Counted from the stretch's first letter, positions 6,056 to 12,398 are shown. The stretch is DNA of 14,441 nt from Candidatus Saccharimonadota bacterium (GCA_017993025.1 JAGONL010000016.1:1-14441), one strand, 5' to 3'. Numbers and translations are program-made. The notes: generated by a model from the letters alone, not told the origin.

Positions 6056-7966
6056 TTACTTACTCTCGTCTTTTTCGTCGACGACTTCGCCTTCTACTGG
6101 CTCGTCTTTGTCCTTGCCTTCTTCTCCCTGCTCACTGCTACCTTCTTTCTTGGCTGCTTCCTCATACATCTTTGCACCGATAGGCATCATTTTCTCTGAC
6201 AGTTCTTTAGCTGCAGTCTCAAGAGCTTCTTTGTCTGCGCCCTCTTTGCCCTGAACTTCTTTTGCAGATTTGATGGCTTCCTCTAGAGTCTTAACATCTT
6301 CCTCAGCAAGTTTTTCCTTGTTCTCTGAAACAAATTTTTCTGCCTGGTATACACCATTCTCTAACAGGTTTTTAGCCTCTACTGATTCACGCTTTTTCTT
6401 GTCTTCTTCAGCATTAGCTTCGGCTTCTTTGGCCATTTTCTCTACTTCTGCTTTGTCTAGGTTACCACTGTTTTGGATAGTGATAGACTGCTCTTTACCT
6501 GTCCCCTTGTCCTTAGCTGTAACATTCAAGATTCCGTTTGCGTCGATATTAAATGTAACTTCAATCTGTGGCATACCGCGTGGAGCTGGGGCAATTCCAT
6601 CTAGTACGAATCTACCAAGTGACTTGTTGTCTGCAACCATATCACGCTCACCCTGCACAACATGAATTTCTACCTGGGGCTGATTATCAGCAGCTGTAGA
6701 AAATGTTTCGCTTTTGCTGGTTGGAATTGTACTGTTTCTCTCAATTAGCTTTGTAGCAATTCCGCCCATAGTTTCGATACCAACTGACAATGGTGTTACG
6801 TCTAGTAGTAACACATCCTTGACATCGCCTGCCAAAACTCCACCTTGAATAGCCGCTCCAACAGCTACAACTTCGTCTGGGTTAACACCCTGCATTGGGT
6901 CTTTTCCAAATATTTTCTTAACTTTTGCGACAACCGCCGGCATTCTTGTCATACCACCAACAAGCACAATGGCATCTATGTCCTTGGCTGTTAGTTTAGC
7001 GTCTTTTAGTGCCTTTTCGCATGGACCTGCTGTTTTATCTATCAAATCCATAACTAGACTTTCAAGTTTTGAACGAGAAAGTTTGTGCTCAAAGTGCTTT
7101 GGACCATCTGCGTCTGCTGTCAAAAACGGTAGGTTGATATCAACTTCTTGTGCAGTTGATAGCTCAATCTTAGCTTTTTCTGCTTCGTCTCGCAACCTCT
7201 GCATTGCGGCATTATCTGTGCTGATATCTAGGCCGTGTTCTTTTTTAAATTCGTCGGCTAGATAGTTAATAACTACACGGTCAAAGTCTGCACCACCTAA
7301 GTGCGTGTCGCCGTTGGTAGATTTAACTTCAAAAACTCCGTCACCAAGTTCTAGGATTGATACGTCAAAAGTACCACCACCTAGGTCGTAGACTACAATT
7401 TTTTCGTCTTTTTTGCCTTCTTTGTCTAGACCATAGGCAAGGGCAGCCGCTGTTGGCTCGTTAATAATACGTTTAACTTCCAAACCAGCAATTTTACCTG
7501 CGTCTTTGGTTGCTTGTCTCTGTGAATCATCAAAATACGCAGGCACGGTGATAACCGCTTCTGTCACTGTGTCGCCAAGAAATGCTTCTGCGTCGGACTT
7601 TAGCTTACCCAAAATCATAGCGCTCACTTCTTCAGAGCTATATTCTTTGTCGCCCATCTTTACTTTAACGCCTGTACCACTTTTAACCATTTCATAGCCC
7701 ATAAGTTTCAAGTCTTTTTGGACTTCTTTATCGCTAAACTTACGGCCAATTAGTCGTTTTACTTCATAAATGGTGTTTTTTGGGTTAGTAACTTGTTGTC
7801 TACGTGCTAATGCACCAACTAGTCTTTCGCCTTTTTTATTAAGTGCTACTACTGATGGAGTTGTTCTATTTCCCTCTGAGTTTGCAATAATTTCAGGCTT
7901 ACCTGACTGCATAACTGCCATTGCACTGTTTGTTGTACCTAAGTCTATTCCTATAATTTTACCCAT
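6056..7966 (-). CDS. dnaK: Molecular chaperone DnaK (Hsp70)
   Basis: The cytoplasmic ATP-driven chaperone, working with GrpE (upstream in this cluster) and DnaJ (not in the window). It has 636 residues, the usual length. The nucleotide-binding domain shows GKIIGIDLGTTNSAMAV (phosphate 1), KRIINEPTAAALAYGLD, VYDLGGGTFDVSILE (phosphate 2) and VLVGGMTRMPAV (adenosine). The substrate-binding domain begins at DVTPLSVGIETMGG, and a charged C-terminal tail ends in EGEVVDEKDESK. The start is the ATG at 7966, where homologues begin. The frame stays open for 61 more codons upstream, but these cross the promoter and CIRCE and are not family sequence. The site before the ATG (GGCGAAAAAATT) is a poor ribosome-binding site. 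Transcription should be repressed by HrcA through the CIRCE at 8139-8165. Confidence 0.97.
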   Translation of the reverse strand: MGKIIGIDLGTTNSAMAVMQSGKPEIIANSEGNRTTPSVVALNKKGERLVGALARRQQVTNPKNTIYEVKRLIGRKFSDKEVQKDLKLMGYEMVKSGTGVKVKMGDKEYSSEEVSAMILGKLKSDAEAFLGDTVTEAVITVPAYFDDSQRQATKDAGKIAGLEVKRIINEPTAAALAYGLDKEGKKDEKIVVYDLGGGTFDVSILELGDGVFEVKSTNGDTHLGGADFDRVVINYLADEFKKEHGLDISTDNAAMQRLRDEAEKAKIELSTAQEVDINLPFLTADADGPKHFEHKLSRSKLESLVMDLIDKTAGPCEKALKDAKLTAKDIDAIVLVGGMTRMPAVVAKVKKIFGKDPMQGVNPDEVVAVGAAIQGGVLAGDVKDVLLLDVTPLSVGIETMGGIATKLIERNSTIPTSKSETFSTAADNQPQVEIHVVQGERDMVADNKSLGRFVLDGIAPAPRGMPQIEVTFNIDANGILNVTAKDKGTGKEQSITIQNSGNLDKAEVEKMAKEAEANAEEDKKKRESVEAKNLLENGVYQAEKFVSENKEKLAEEDVKTLEEAIKSAKEVQGKEGADKEALETAAKELSEKMMPIGAKMYEEAAKKEGSSEQGEEGKDKDEPVEGEVVDEKDESK

Positions 7967-8114
7967 AATTTTTTCGCCAAGGCTTTTCAAGACAAACCTA
8001 CGGTTTTTCTTGGGCGGGCGGGACAGTGAAATAAATTCCCTGTTCCGGCTGCTCTTTTCCCTTAGCTCCCCTTTCTTGTTAATCTTATTAATTAGCACTC
8101 TGTGTGTGCTTCTG
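7967..8114 (-). promoter_or_regulatory. dnaK 5' leader with potential hairpins
   Basis: If transcription starts near 8114, dnaK has a leader of about 148 nt. It contains a hairpin at 8012-7988 (CAAGA-A-AAACC, loop GTA, GGTTT-G-TCTTG), 21 nt before the ATG. A second, weaker stem joins 8047-8040 and 8026-8019. The sequence CTTGGCG (7981-7975), just before the start, can instead pair with CGCCCAAG (8016-8009), which shares bases with the first hairpin. The two folds exclude each other, as in some translational switches. No known riboswitch or thermosensor family is recognised. Confidence 0.35.
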
Positions 8115-8118
8115 CCAA
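8092..8118. promoter_or_regulatory. Degenerate second CIRCE-like site in the dnaK leader
   Basis: A perfect CIRCE half, TTAGCACTC (8092-8100), is followed after 9 bp by TTCTGCCAA (8110-8118), which matches the expected GAGTGCTAA at 5 of 9 positions. It lies over the expected transcription start of dnaK, 47 bp from the good CIRCE. It may be a decayed or auxiliary HrcA site. Confidence 0.35.
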
Positions 8119-8120
8119 TA

Positions 8121-8149
8121 ATTGTAGCAAATGCAAAATTAGCAGTCAA
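8121..8149 (-). promoter_or_regulatory. dnaK promoter
   Basis: The -35 box TTGACT (8149-8144) and -10 box TACAAT (8126-8121) are 17 bp apart, a near-consensus housekeeping promoter. The -35 box lies inside the CIRCE operator, so HrcA binding would exclude RNA polymerase. Expected transcription start is about 8114. Confidence 0.7.
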
Positions 8150-8165
8150 GTACTTAGAGTGCTAA
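8139..8165. promoter_or_regulatory. CIRCE operator of dnaK
   Basis: Read toward dnaK, the site is TTAGCACTC-N9-GACTGCTAA, matching the CIRCE consensus (TTAGCACTC-N9-GAGTGCTAA) in 17 of 18 arm positions. The partner repressor HrcA is encoded at 9008-9709. The same deviation (GAC for GAG) occurs in the hrcA site. Confidence 0.92.
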
Positions 8166-8190
8166 TTATTCTGTTGTGCAAGTCGGGCTA

Positions 8191-8427
8191 TTAGTGCTCG
8201 TCGAAAATGCGTGAAGAATTACTATCGTGCTGTACGACAGTAGGATTACTTGCGATACTGCTGTGTTCTGATAAAGGAGGTGACTCATCAGGAAATTCAA
8301 TTTGTACGTGACTTCCCAGTTTGGCTTTGATATGCCTAATATCATGAGGAGATATGCCCCGTCGTTCTGCGCATTTAACTCTAGCCCAATAATCTTCTTC
8401 TAAATTACCTAAAGCCTCAGAAGACAT
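8191..8427 (-). CDS. Small hypothetical protein between grpE and dnaK
   Basis: A 78-residue protein that I do not recognise. The N-terminal half (EALGNLEEDYWARVKCAERRGISPHDIRHIKAKLG) is charged and helical, somewhat like a short DNA- or protein-binding helical hairpin. The C-terminal half is polar and probably disordered (PDESPPLSEHSS...SSRIFDEH). There is one cysteine and no membrane segment. It begins 7 nt after the grpE stop, with AGGA (8441-8438) ten bases before the ATG, so it is very likely translated from the hrcA-grpE message. It ends just before the dnaK promoter. In most bacteria grpE and dnaK are adjacent or separated by other known genes, so this position is unusual; a role linked to the chaperone is only suggested by location. 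Confidence 0.65.
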   Translation of the reverse strand: MSSEALGNLEEDYWARVKCAERRGISPHDIRHIKAKLGSHVQIEFPDESPPLSEHSSIASNPTVVQHDSNSSRIFDEH

Positions 8428-8434
8428 AAATTTC

Positions 8435-8908
8435 TTATCCTGCTTTAACTCTTACCATGGCGTGGCGGATTACTTCTTCTCCCATAATGTAGCCACTCTG
8501 CAACTCTTCAGATACGATTTCGTGTTCGCCGTCGCCTTCTTCCATTGTCACTGCCTCATGCAGATTTGGGTCAAAATGTTCGCCAACAGTTTTGATTCTT
8601 TCAACACCAAGTTTTTTTAGAGTAGCACCAAATTGTTTAACGGTTTTTTCTATTCCGGCAATAAAATCATTTCCCTCTAAGTCTTTTGGTAGTGACTTAA
8701 GTGCACGTTCAAAGTTGTCGATTGTAGGTAGCAGTTCTTTAACAACCATCGCTTTATAGAACCCGCCCATTTTAATACGGTCTTCTTCAGCACGTTTTCT
8801 GACATTCATAGCGTCAGCCCGCTCACGAAGTAGCGCATCGTTTAAAGAATCATTTTCCTGAGCTAACTGCTGGGCTATTTCTTTATAATCAAGTGATTTT
8901 TTAGTCAT
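8435..8908 (-). CDS. grpE: Nucleotide exchange factor GrpE
   Basis: GrpE releases ADP from DnaK and so resets the chaperone cycle; it acts as a cytoplasmic dimer. The 157 residues comprise a long N-terminal coiled-coil (about 1-50, KEIAQQLAQENDSLNDALLRERADAMNVRKR), the helical region with LLPTIDNFERAL, and the C-terminal beta domain with GVERIKTVGEHFDPNLHEAV and the family ending EELQSGYIMGEEVIRHAMVRV. Its length is slightly shorter than most GrpE proteins because the disordered N-terminus is missing. The ATG at 8908 overlaps the end of a 35-codon gene by 8 bp, with AGAAG as a modest ribosome-binding site. It belongs to the hrcA message controlled by the CIRCE at 9728-9754. Confidence 0.97.
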   Translation of the reverse strand: MTKKSLDYKEIAQQLAQENDSLNDALLRERADAMNVRKRAEEDRIKMGGFYKAMVVKELLPTIDNFERALKSLPKDLEGNDFIAGIEKTVKQFGATLKKLGVERIKTVGEHFDPNLHEAVTMEEGDGEHEIVSEELQSGYIMGEEVIRHAMVRVKAG

Positions 8909-9008
8909 TTTTTCTTCTAAACCTTTTAAATAAACTTACTGAAATCCATCCGACAATTCCGTCAATACCGCTAGAGATTGCTGATGTAAACTGCTGTTTT
9001 CTAGACAT
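8901..9008 (-). CDS. 35-residue amphipathic peptide between hrcA and grpE
   Basis: A very short frame with good signs of translation. Its ATG (9008-9006) overlaps the hrcA stop codon as TAATG, with GAGAGG about 8 nt upstream, and its TAA (8903-8901) lies within the first codons of grpE. The peptide begins MSRKQQFTSAISSGIDGIVG, continues with a hydrophobic segment (WISVSLF), and ends in a basic cluster (KRFRRKND). The middle could form an amphipathic or membrane-surface helix. It might be a real small protein, or only a coupling frame that carries ribosomes from hrcA to grpE. I know of no named family for it. Confidence 0.5.
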   Translation of the reverse strand: MSRKQQFTSAISSGIDGIVGWISVSLFKRFRRKND

Positions 9009-9709
9009 TAAAAAGACCTCTCTAGCATTCGGCCGGCGTTTTCCACCAGTCCCATAACTTCCTTGTAGCTTTGCCTTGTAGGTCCAATAACACCTATAAA
9101 ACTTTTATCAGAATAGGGACTGCGGAACTTGCTAATAATTAAGCTACATCCACTGTTACGGCCTATCGGATTTTCACTACCAATGTAGACACTAAGTGGT
9201 TTGTTAGGGGCTACTTCACGAAGCCAAGGCTCTAGATTATCTAGTAGGCGAGCAACTTCTTGTACCTGGCCTTGTTGTATAAATTCTGGTTGACCAAATA
9301 AGTTTGATAGTCCGCTCATATATAGCTGTTTACCAATGGTAGCCACACCCAAATTCTGCGTTAACTCTACAAGTGTATCAACAGTATTTCTAATTGCCCG
9401 CTCCGGTACGCTTCCTTCCCCTATTCGAGCTGTTAGTGCCCGTTCACCGCGCATTGACGCTTCTAAACCGTCGGTCTCTGTGGTGTGATTAACGTAGTGA
9501 CGATAACCTTTGTCTGTAGGGATGCGCCCGGCGCTGGTGTGAGGTTGCATTATATAGCCGGCGCGTTCAAGTTCAGCCATTTCTGCCCTTATAGTAGCGC
9601 TAGAAACATTAAATATTTTGGCAAGCAATTGTGAACCAACTGGGCTAGCAACTTCTGCGTACTCTTCCACGATTGCTCGCAATATTTTCTGTTGTCTATC
9701 ACTTAACAT
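9008..9709 (-). CDS. hrcA: Heat-inducible repressor HrcA (short form)
   Basis: HrcA represses class I heat-shock genes by binding CIRCE, and is kept active by GroEL in the species studied. The N-terminal winged helix (about 1-72) shows LSDRQQKILRAIVEEY, SPVGSQLLAKIFNVSSATIRAEMAELE and the conserved HTSAGRIPTDKGYRHYV. The C-terminal part keeps the GAF-like ending with IGSENPIGRNSGCSLIISKF and the signature GVIGPTRQSYKEVM. At 233 residues it lacks about a hundred residues of the usual 340, mostly from the central dimerisation/insertion region. The ATG at 9709 lies 7 nt after its TATAAT box, so the message appears leaderless. Its own CIRCE overlaps the promoter, giving autorepression, and the same message carries grpE. 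Confidence 0.95.
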   Translation of the reverse strand: MLSDRQQKILRAIVEEYAEVASPVGSQLLAKIFNVSSATIRAEMAELERAGYIMQPHTSAGRIPTDKGYRHYVNHTTETDGLEASMRGERALTARIGEGSVPERAIRNTVDTLVELTQNLGVATIGKQLYMSGLSNLFGQPEFIQQGQVQEVARLLDNLEPWLREVAPNKPLSVYIGSENPIGRNSGCSLIISKFRSPYSDKSFIGVIGPTRQSYKEVMGLVENAGRMLERSF

Positions 9710-9716
9710 GGGCTCA

Positions 9717-9745
9717 ATTATAACGTTTTAGCAGTCAAATGACAA
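9717..9745 (-). promoter_or_regulatory. hrcA promoter
   Basis: The -35 box TTGTCA (9745-9740) and perfect -10 box TATAAT (9722-9717) are 17 bp apart. The -35 and most of the spacer lie inside CIRCE. The hrcA ATG starts 7 nt after the -10 box, so transcription should start at or one base before the start codon. Confidence 0.75.
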
Positions 9746-9754
9746 GAGTGCCAA
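9728..9754. promoter_or_regulatory. CIRCE operator of hrcA
   Basis: Read toward hrcA, the site is TTGGCACTC-N9-GACTGCTAA, with 16 of 18 arm positions matching the consensus. It shares the GACTGCTAA right arm with the dnaK site, which supports binding by the same repressor. Confidence 0.88.
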
Positions 9755-9804
9755 AATAGAGAGAAATTTATCATTTAGCATTTTACATTTAACATAGATT
9801 TAGC

Positions 9805-9820
9805 TCCGCCAGCTGGCGGA
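9805..9820. repeat. Perfect 16-bp GC-rich palindrome
   Basis: TCCGCCAGCTGGCGGA is its own reverse complement and stands out in an AT-rich stretch. It lies more than 80 bp from the hrcA start and is not part of either promoter. It may be an interspersed palindromic repeat or a protein-binding site; copies elsewhere in the genome cannot be checked here. Confidence 0.7.
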
Positions 9821-9935
9821 TAACATTTACCATTGAGCTGCAAGATTGAAAAATGGAATATGAAACATGAAAAATGGGTAGCTACGAGGGATGTTGAAAG
9901 TATAAGAGTTAAAAAGTTATAAGTTCTTAATGCAT

Positions 9936-9986
9936 AAACTCTTCAACCCTGAAACTCTGTAACCTTAAACTGTAGCTTCTTCAACG
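9936..9986. repeat. Three imperfect direct repeats
   Basis: Units begin at 9936 (AAACTCTTCAACCCTG), 9952 (AAACTCTGTAACCTT) and 9967 (AAACTGTAGCTTCTTCAACG). They share the AAACT opening and a TCAAC or TAACC core, and look like degenerate tandem repeats of unknown role. Confidence 0.4.
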
Positions 9987-10001
9987 CTCTTTCCTCTATC
10001 A

Positions 10002-10042
10002 CCAATCAATAAATTGCTGATTGGAGTAGACATAGCTACACT
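10002..10042 (+). promoter_or_regulatory. Transporter promoter with inverted repeat
   Basis: The -35 box TTGCTG (10014-10019) and -10 box TACACT (10037-10042) are 17 bp apart; the ATG at 10049 follows the -10 box by 6 nt, giving an apparently leaderless message. An inverted repeat CCAATCA-N9-TGATTGG (10002-10024) overlaps the -35 box and could be an operator for an unidentified regulator. Confidence 0.45.
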
Positions 10043-10048
10043 AGACTG

Positions 10049-10933
10049 ATGTGGTTTTTCTATTCCCTTCTTGCCTTAACGTTACTTGTTACAAGACGTG
10101 GTTCTGAAAAATCTCTTGCTGACAAAATTCCGTCTACAGCCATGGCTCTATTGCAGCAGTTAACCGCTCTGCCTTTTATGGCGATGATGTTGCCGTTTGC
10201 AGTTTGGTTTAGCCCTTTTACCCTGGACGTGCAAGTGGTATTACTTTTACTCCTACATGCAGTACTAACAACTAGTCATCTATTTATTTACTACAAGGCC
10301 GTCCAGGTAGGGGATATTTCTATCATAGCCCCATTAATTAGCTTAACTGCCGGGACTTCAATACTTGGGGCGTATATTTTTCTAGACCAACCCCCAACAT
10401 TAACTGGATTAACAGGTGCGTTACTAATCTTAGTTGGGGCTTATATGGCGTCGAAGACTAAGCGCACATCATTGACTGCCATAAATAATCGTTTGGCTGT
10501 TATCTTAACTGTTATTGATGTTTTTCTGCTTGGCTTTTATACGCCTGTAGAAGTAACAATAATTAGAAAAACAAATGTCGTCTACTTTAACTTCGTATCG
10601 TCTGTTTTGGCTGTGACTTTAATTTATTTAATGATTTTGTTATGGCAGAATAAAACGAAAACAAAGATACTTACTAAAAAAGTATATAAAACACTTAGTA
10701 TAAACAAGGTGGTTCTATTGTTTATTGGTTTTTCCATGGCATTTAATATGTATTTTACATATAGTGCCAAATCTCTCGCACCAAACGCAGGTTATGTCAC
10801 TGCAATAAAATCAGTGCAAATATTACCACTGATGCTAATTGGTGTTTTTGCTTTCAAAGAAAAGGTTACACGCAGGCAGTGGGTTGGAGCTTTGATTTTG
10901 TTATTTGGACTATTTGTACTAACTTGGGTTTAG
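10049..10933 (+). CDS. EamA-type drug/metabolite transporter
   Basis: A 294-residue integral membrane protein with about ten predicted transmembrane helices, arranged as two homologous EamA halves (roughly 1-135 and 147-294). Each half ends in a hydrophobic segment of the type seen at TGLTGALLILVGAYMAS (117-133) and RRQWVGALILLFGLFVLTWV (275-294), which is the classic end of an EamA repeat. The family exports or imports small metabolites such as amino acids or nucleotides; nothing in the sequence reveals the substrate. It is transcribed alone, divergent from hrcA, and ends 2 bp from the end of the oppositely oriented guanylate kinase gene. The start follows a promoter directly without a ribosome-binding site. 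Confidence 0.85.
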   Translation: MWFFYSLLALTLLVTRRGSEKSLADKIPSTAMALLQQLTALPFMAMMLPFAVWFSPFTLDVQVVLLLLLHAVLTTSHLFIYYKAVQVGDISIIAPLISLTAGTSILGAYIFLDQPPTLTGLTGALLILVGAYMASKTKRTSLTAINNRLAVILTVIDVFLLGFYTPVEVTIIRKTNVVYFNFVSSVLAVTLIYLMILLWQNKTKTKILTKKVYKTLSINKVVLLFIGFSMAFNMYFTYSAKSLAPNAGYVTAIKSVQILPLMLIGVFAFKEKVTRRQWVGALILLFGLFVLTWV

Positions 10934-10935
10934 AA

Positions 10936-11655
10936 TTAGATATTTCTAATACTTTCTAACAATGACTCTGCAAGTTGGCGGTGTTCTGCTTGTGAGCCTG
11001 GACTTGTGTCTACGCCGTTGATTATTTCGGCAGCTGTTATTTCAACCTCATGATTTACTGTCAAAATAAAGGCCGGATGATCCAATGCAGTTTCTATTTC
11101 CATACTTGCGCTTCGTAGTCTTCTTTCTCGTTCACCGTCGCTCAAAAAACCTCTAGTTCCTAGTCTTTCCATCCATACGTCAAAGCTTGGAGGTAGTATA
11201 AATAATGGGCGAAGTTTTGGCACAGCTTCGGTTAATTCTAGTGCTCCTTGTACGTCAATTTCCATAACCGGATGTAGCCCGGCGTCTATGACTCGTTTTA
11301 CCGAACTAATGCTGGTTCCGTAGCAAGTTTCTCCGTGTATTGCTTTAACTTCTATAAATGCATGTCGCTCTACAAGTTCAAGCATCTGCCCTGGTGTCAC
11401 AAACCAATATTCCTTACCGTCCTGCTCTAGAATTGCATGATTTTCTCTAGGTTGCCGTGTGGTATGAGACACAACATGTGAATAGTTTCCGTGATTAACA
11501 AGATAGTTTGCGATAGTGTTTTTACCAGATGCTGTTACACCACAAAGCACGGTAACTTCACCCGAGCCTATTAGTTTATTTGCATTTTCGGGCATAGAAT
11601 AACTAGCAACAAGTGCGTGAAGTTTTGTAAGTATTTGTTTTGTGCTCTCTTCCAT
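10936..11655 (-). CDS. gmk: Guanylate kinase-like protein (likely active copy)
   Basis: Probably converts GMP and ATP to GDP and ADP. The P-loop GVTASGKNT (39-47) is followed by the GMP-binding signature SHTTRQPREN (Ser63, Arg67, Arg70), then GKEYWFV (Tyr83), FIEVKAIHGETCYGTS (Glu102, Tyr112, Thr114) and MEIDVQGALEL (Asp134), and the ATP lid region MERLGTRG...RERRLRSAS. All acceptor-site residues I could align with canonical enzymes are present. It has 239 residues, about 30 more than usual, owing to an N-terminal helical extension. The ATG at 11655 follows TATAAT (11667-11662) by 6 nt, so it looks leaderless with a promoter inside the end of the preceding paralogue. Moderate sequence drift leaves open a specialised role. 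Confidence 0.85.
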   Translation of the reverse strand: MEESTKQILTKLHALVASYSMPENANKLIGSGEVTVLCGVTASGKNTIANYLVNHGNYSHVVSHTTRQPRENHAILEQDGKEYWFVTPGQMLELVERHAFIEVKAIHGETCYGTSISSVKRVIDAGLHPVMEIDVQGALELTEAVPKLRPLFILPPSFDVWMERLGTRGFLSDGERERRLRSASMEIETALDHPAFILTVNHEVEITAAEIINGVDTSPGSQAEHRQLAESLLESIRNI

Positions 11656-11661
11656 TTGATT

Positions 11662-11690
11662 ATTATAGACTATCGCTAAACCTTTGAAAA
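11662..11690 (-). promoter_or_regulatory. Promoter of the downstream guanylate kinase gene
   Basis: A perfect TATAAT (11667-11662) lies 6 nt before the ATG; TTTTCA (11690-11685), 17 bp upstream, may be the -35 box. It overlaps the last codons of the upstream paralogue. Confidence 0.5.
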
Positions 11691-12386
11691 GTACATGCTG
11701 TCATCTTGGTCGCCGAGTCGCTCTAAAAGTATGTCTGCGGATTCTTTGGCTAGCCTTGCTCTATGTTCGTCAACCTGCTCGCCGTTCATAATTGCATTGA
11801 TATCTTTAAGCGCTAACTCCATGTTGTCGTTTAGAACAAAATGATAGTCTGAATCTACTAGCGCAGTTTTAATAGACGTAATAGATTCAGCAATCCTGAC
11901 ATTCAAGTCTCCTGCCCTTAGCTCGCCTATTCTGCGCATCCATTCAACGTAGCCTGGTGGCATTATGTAGATGGGGACTACTTTTCTAAAACCAAGCTTT
12001 CTAAAATCAGGTATAGCGGTAGCAAAAATTGCCATAGTACACCAGCCCTCATCAGGATATGCATTAGCGTGAGTACCGTAAAAATCATCAGTATCACTAA
12101 CTAAAAATTGCGCAAATTCTCCACTTTTAATTTCTTTTAAAATATCAAGGTAATCTTCCCTAAAGTGATAGTTTTGATTATTTTTCTCACCCTTACGCAA
12201 ATCGCGGGTTACGTCACTTAAGACTGATGGGATTTTTAACTGATTAATCAAAGTCGTTTTTCCAACACCAGTTGGTCCAACTATTGCCAGCAAGTCTACT
12301 TTCGCTAACTTAGATTTAACGTCACCACTAGATTGATAGCTTTGCTGAAGTTTTCTTGCCCATTCAATAAAATCTTTTTTATCCAT
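11676..12386 (-). CDS. Divergent guanylate kinase-like protein
   Basis: A 236-residue P-loop protein of the guanylate kinase fold. It has Walker A GPTGVGKTT (37-45), the substrate-site start SDVTRDLRKGE (Ser57, Arg61, Arg64), NYHFRED (Tyr73) and DDFYGTHA (Tyr103, Thr105). However, the position of the usual glutamate in FLEW is Gln93 (FAQF), and the canonical EIDVQGA block reads AIFATAI, so the aspartate that contacts the guanine is lost. This suggests altered substrate specificity or a non-enzymatic role. The C-terminal extension (about 205-236) is charged. The gene ends 20 bp before its more canonical paralogue. A promoter with TTGCGA (12427-12422), 17 bp, and TACAAT (12404-12399) precedes it, giving a leader of only a few bases. 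Confidence 0.75.
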   Translation of the reverse strand: MDKKDFIEWARKLQQSYQSSGDVKSKLAKVDLLAIVGPTGVGKTTLINQLKIPSVLSDVTRDLRKGEKNNQNYHFREDYLDILKEIKSGEFAQFLVSDTDDFYGTHANAYPDEGWCTMAIFATAIPDFRKLGFRKVVPIYIMPPGYVEWMRRIGELRAGDLNVRIAESITSIKTALVDSDYHFVLNDNMELALKDINAIMNGEQVDEHRARLAKESADILLERLGDQDDSMYFSKV

Positions 12387-12398
12387 ATGTATACTTAA

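Larger units (their letters stand above)
9755..10048. other. Intergenic region with palindrome and short repeats, no gene seen
   Basis: Between the divergent hrcA and transporter promoters lie about 290 bp without a supported gene. The content is a CATTTA-rich stretch (9772-9794), a GC-rich palindrome (9805-9820), tandem-like copies of TGAAAAATGG (9847-9856, 9868-9877), an inverted pair AAGAGTT/AACTCTT (9904-9910, 9937-9943), and three imperfect copies of a 15-20 bp unit starting AAACT (9936-9986). It ends in the transporter promoter. Confidence 0.6.

Noticed and set aside
7967..8149. N-terminal extension of DnaK by 61 in-frame codons
   Set aside because: It crosses the CIRCE, -35 and -10 boxes, and homologues begin at GKIIGIDLG. 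A GTG at 8098 inside the leader is possible but has no ribosome-binding site.
6270..8165. Several plus-strand frames of 60-131 codons across dnaK
   Set aside because: Serine- and leucine-rich antisense shadows of a highly conserved gene.
9755..10048. Structured non-coding RNA or tRNA in the spacer
   Set aside because: No tRNA arms or known RNA motif; the inverted repeats are short and A/T-rich, and promoters for such an RNA were not clear.
10935..10950. Hairpin ATTAGA-TATT-TCTAAT between the convergent transporter and guanylate kinase genes
   Set aside because: Only 6 A/T-rich pairs with no clear U-run and overlapping a stop codon; too weak to call a terminator.
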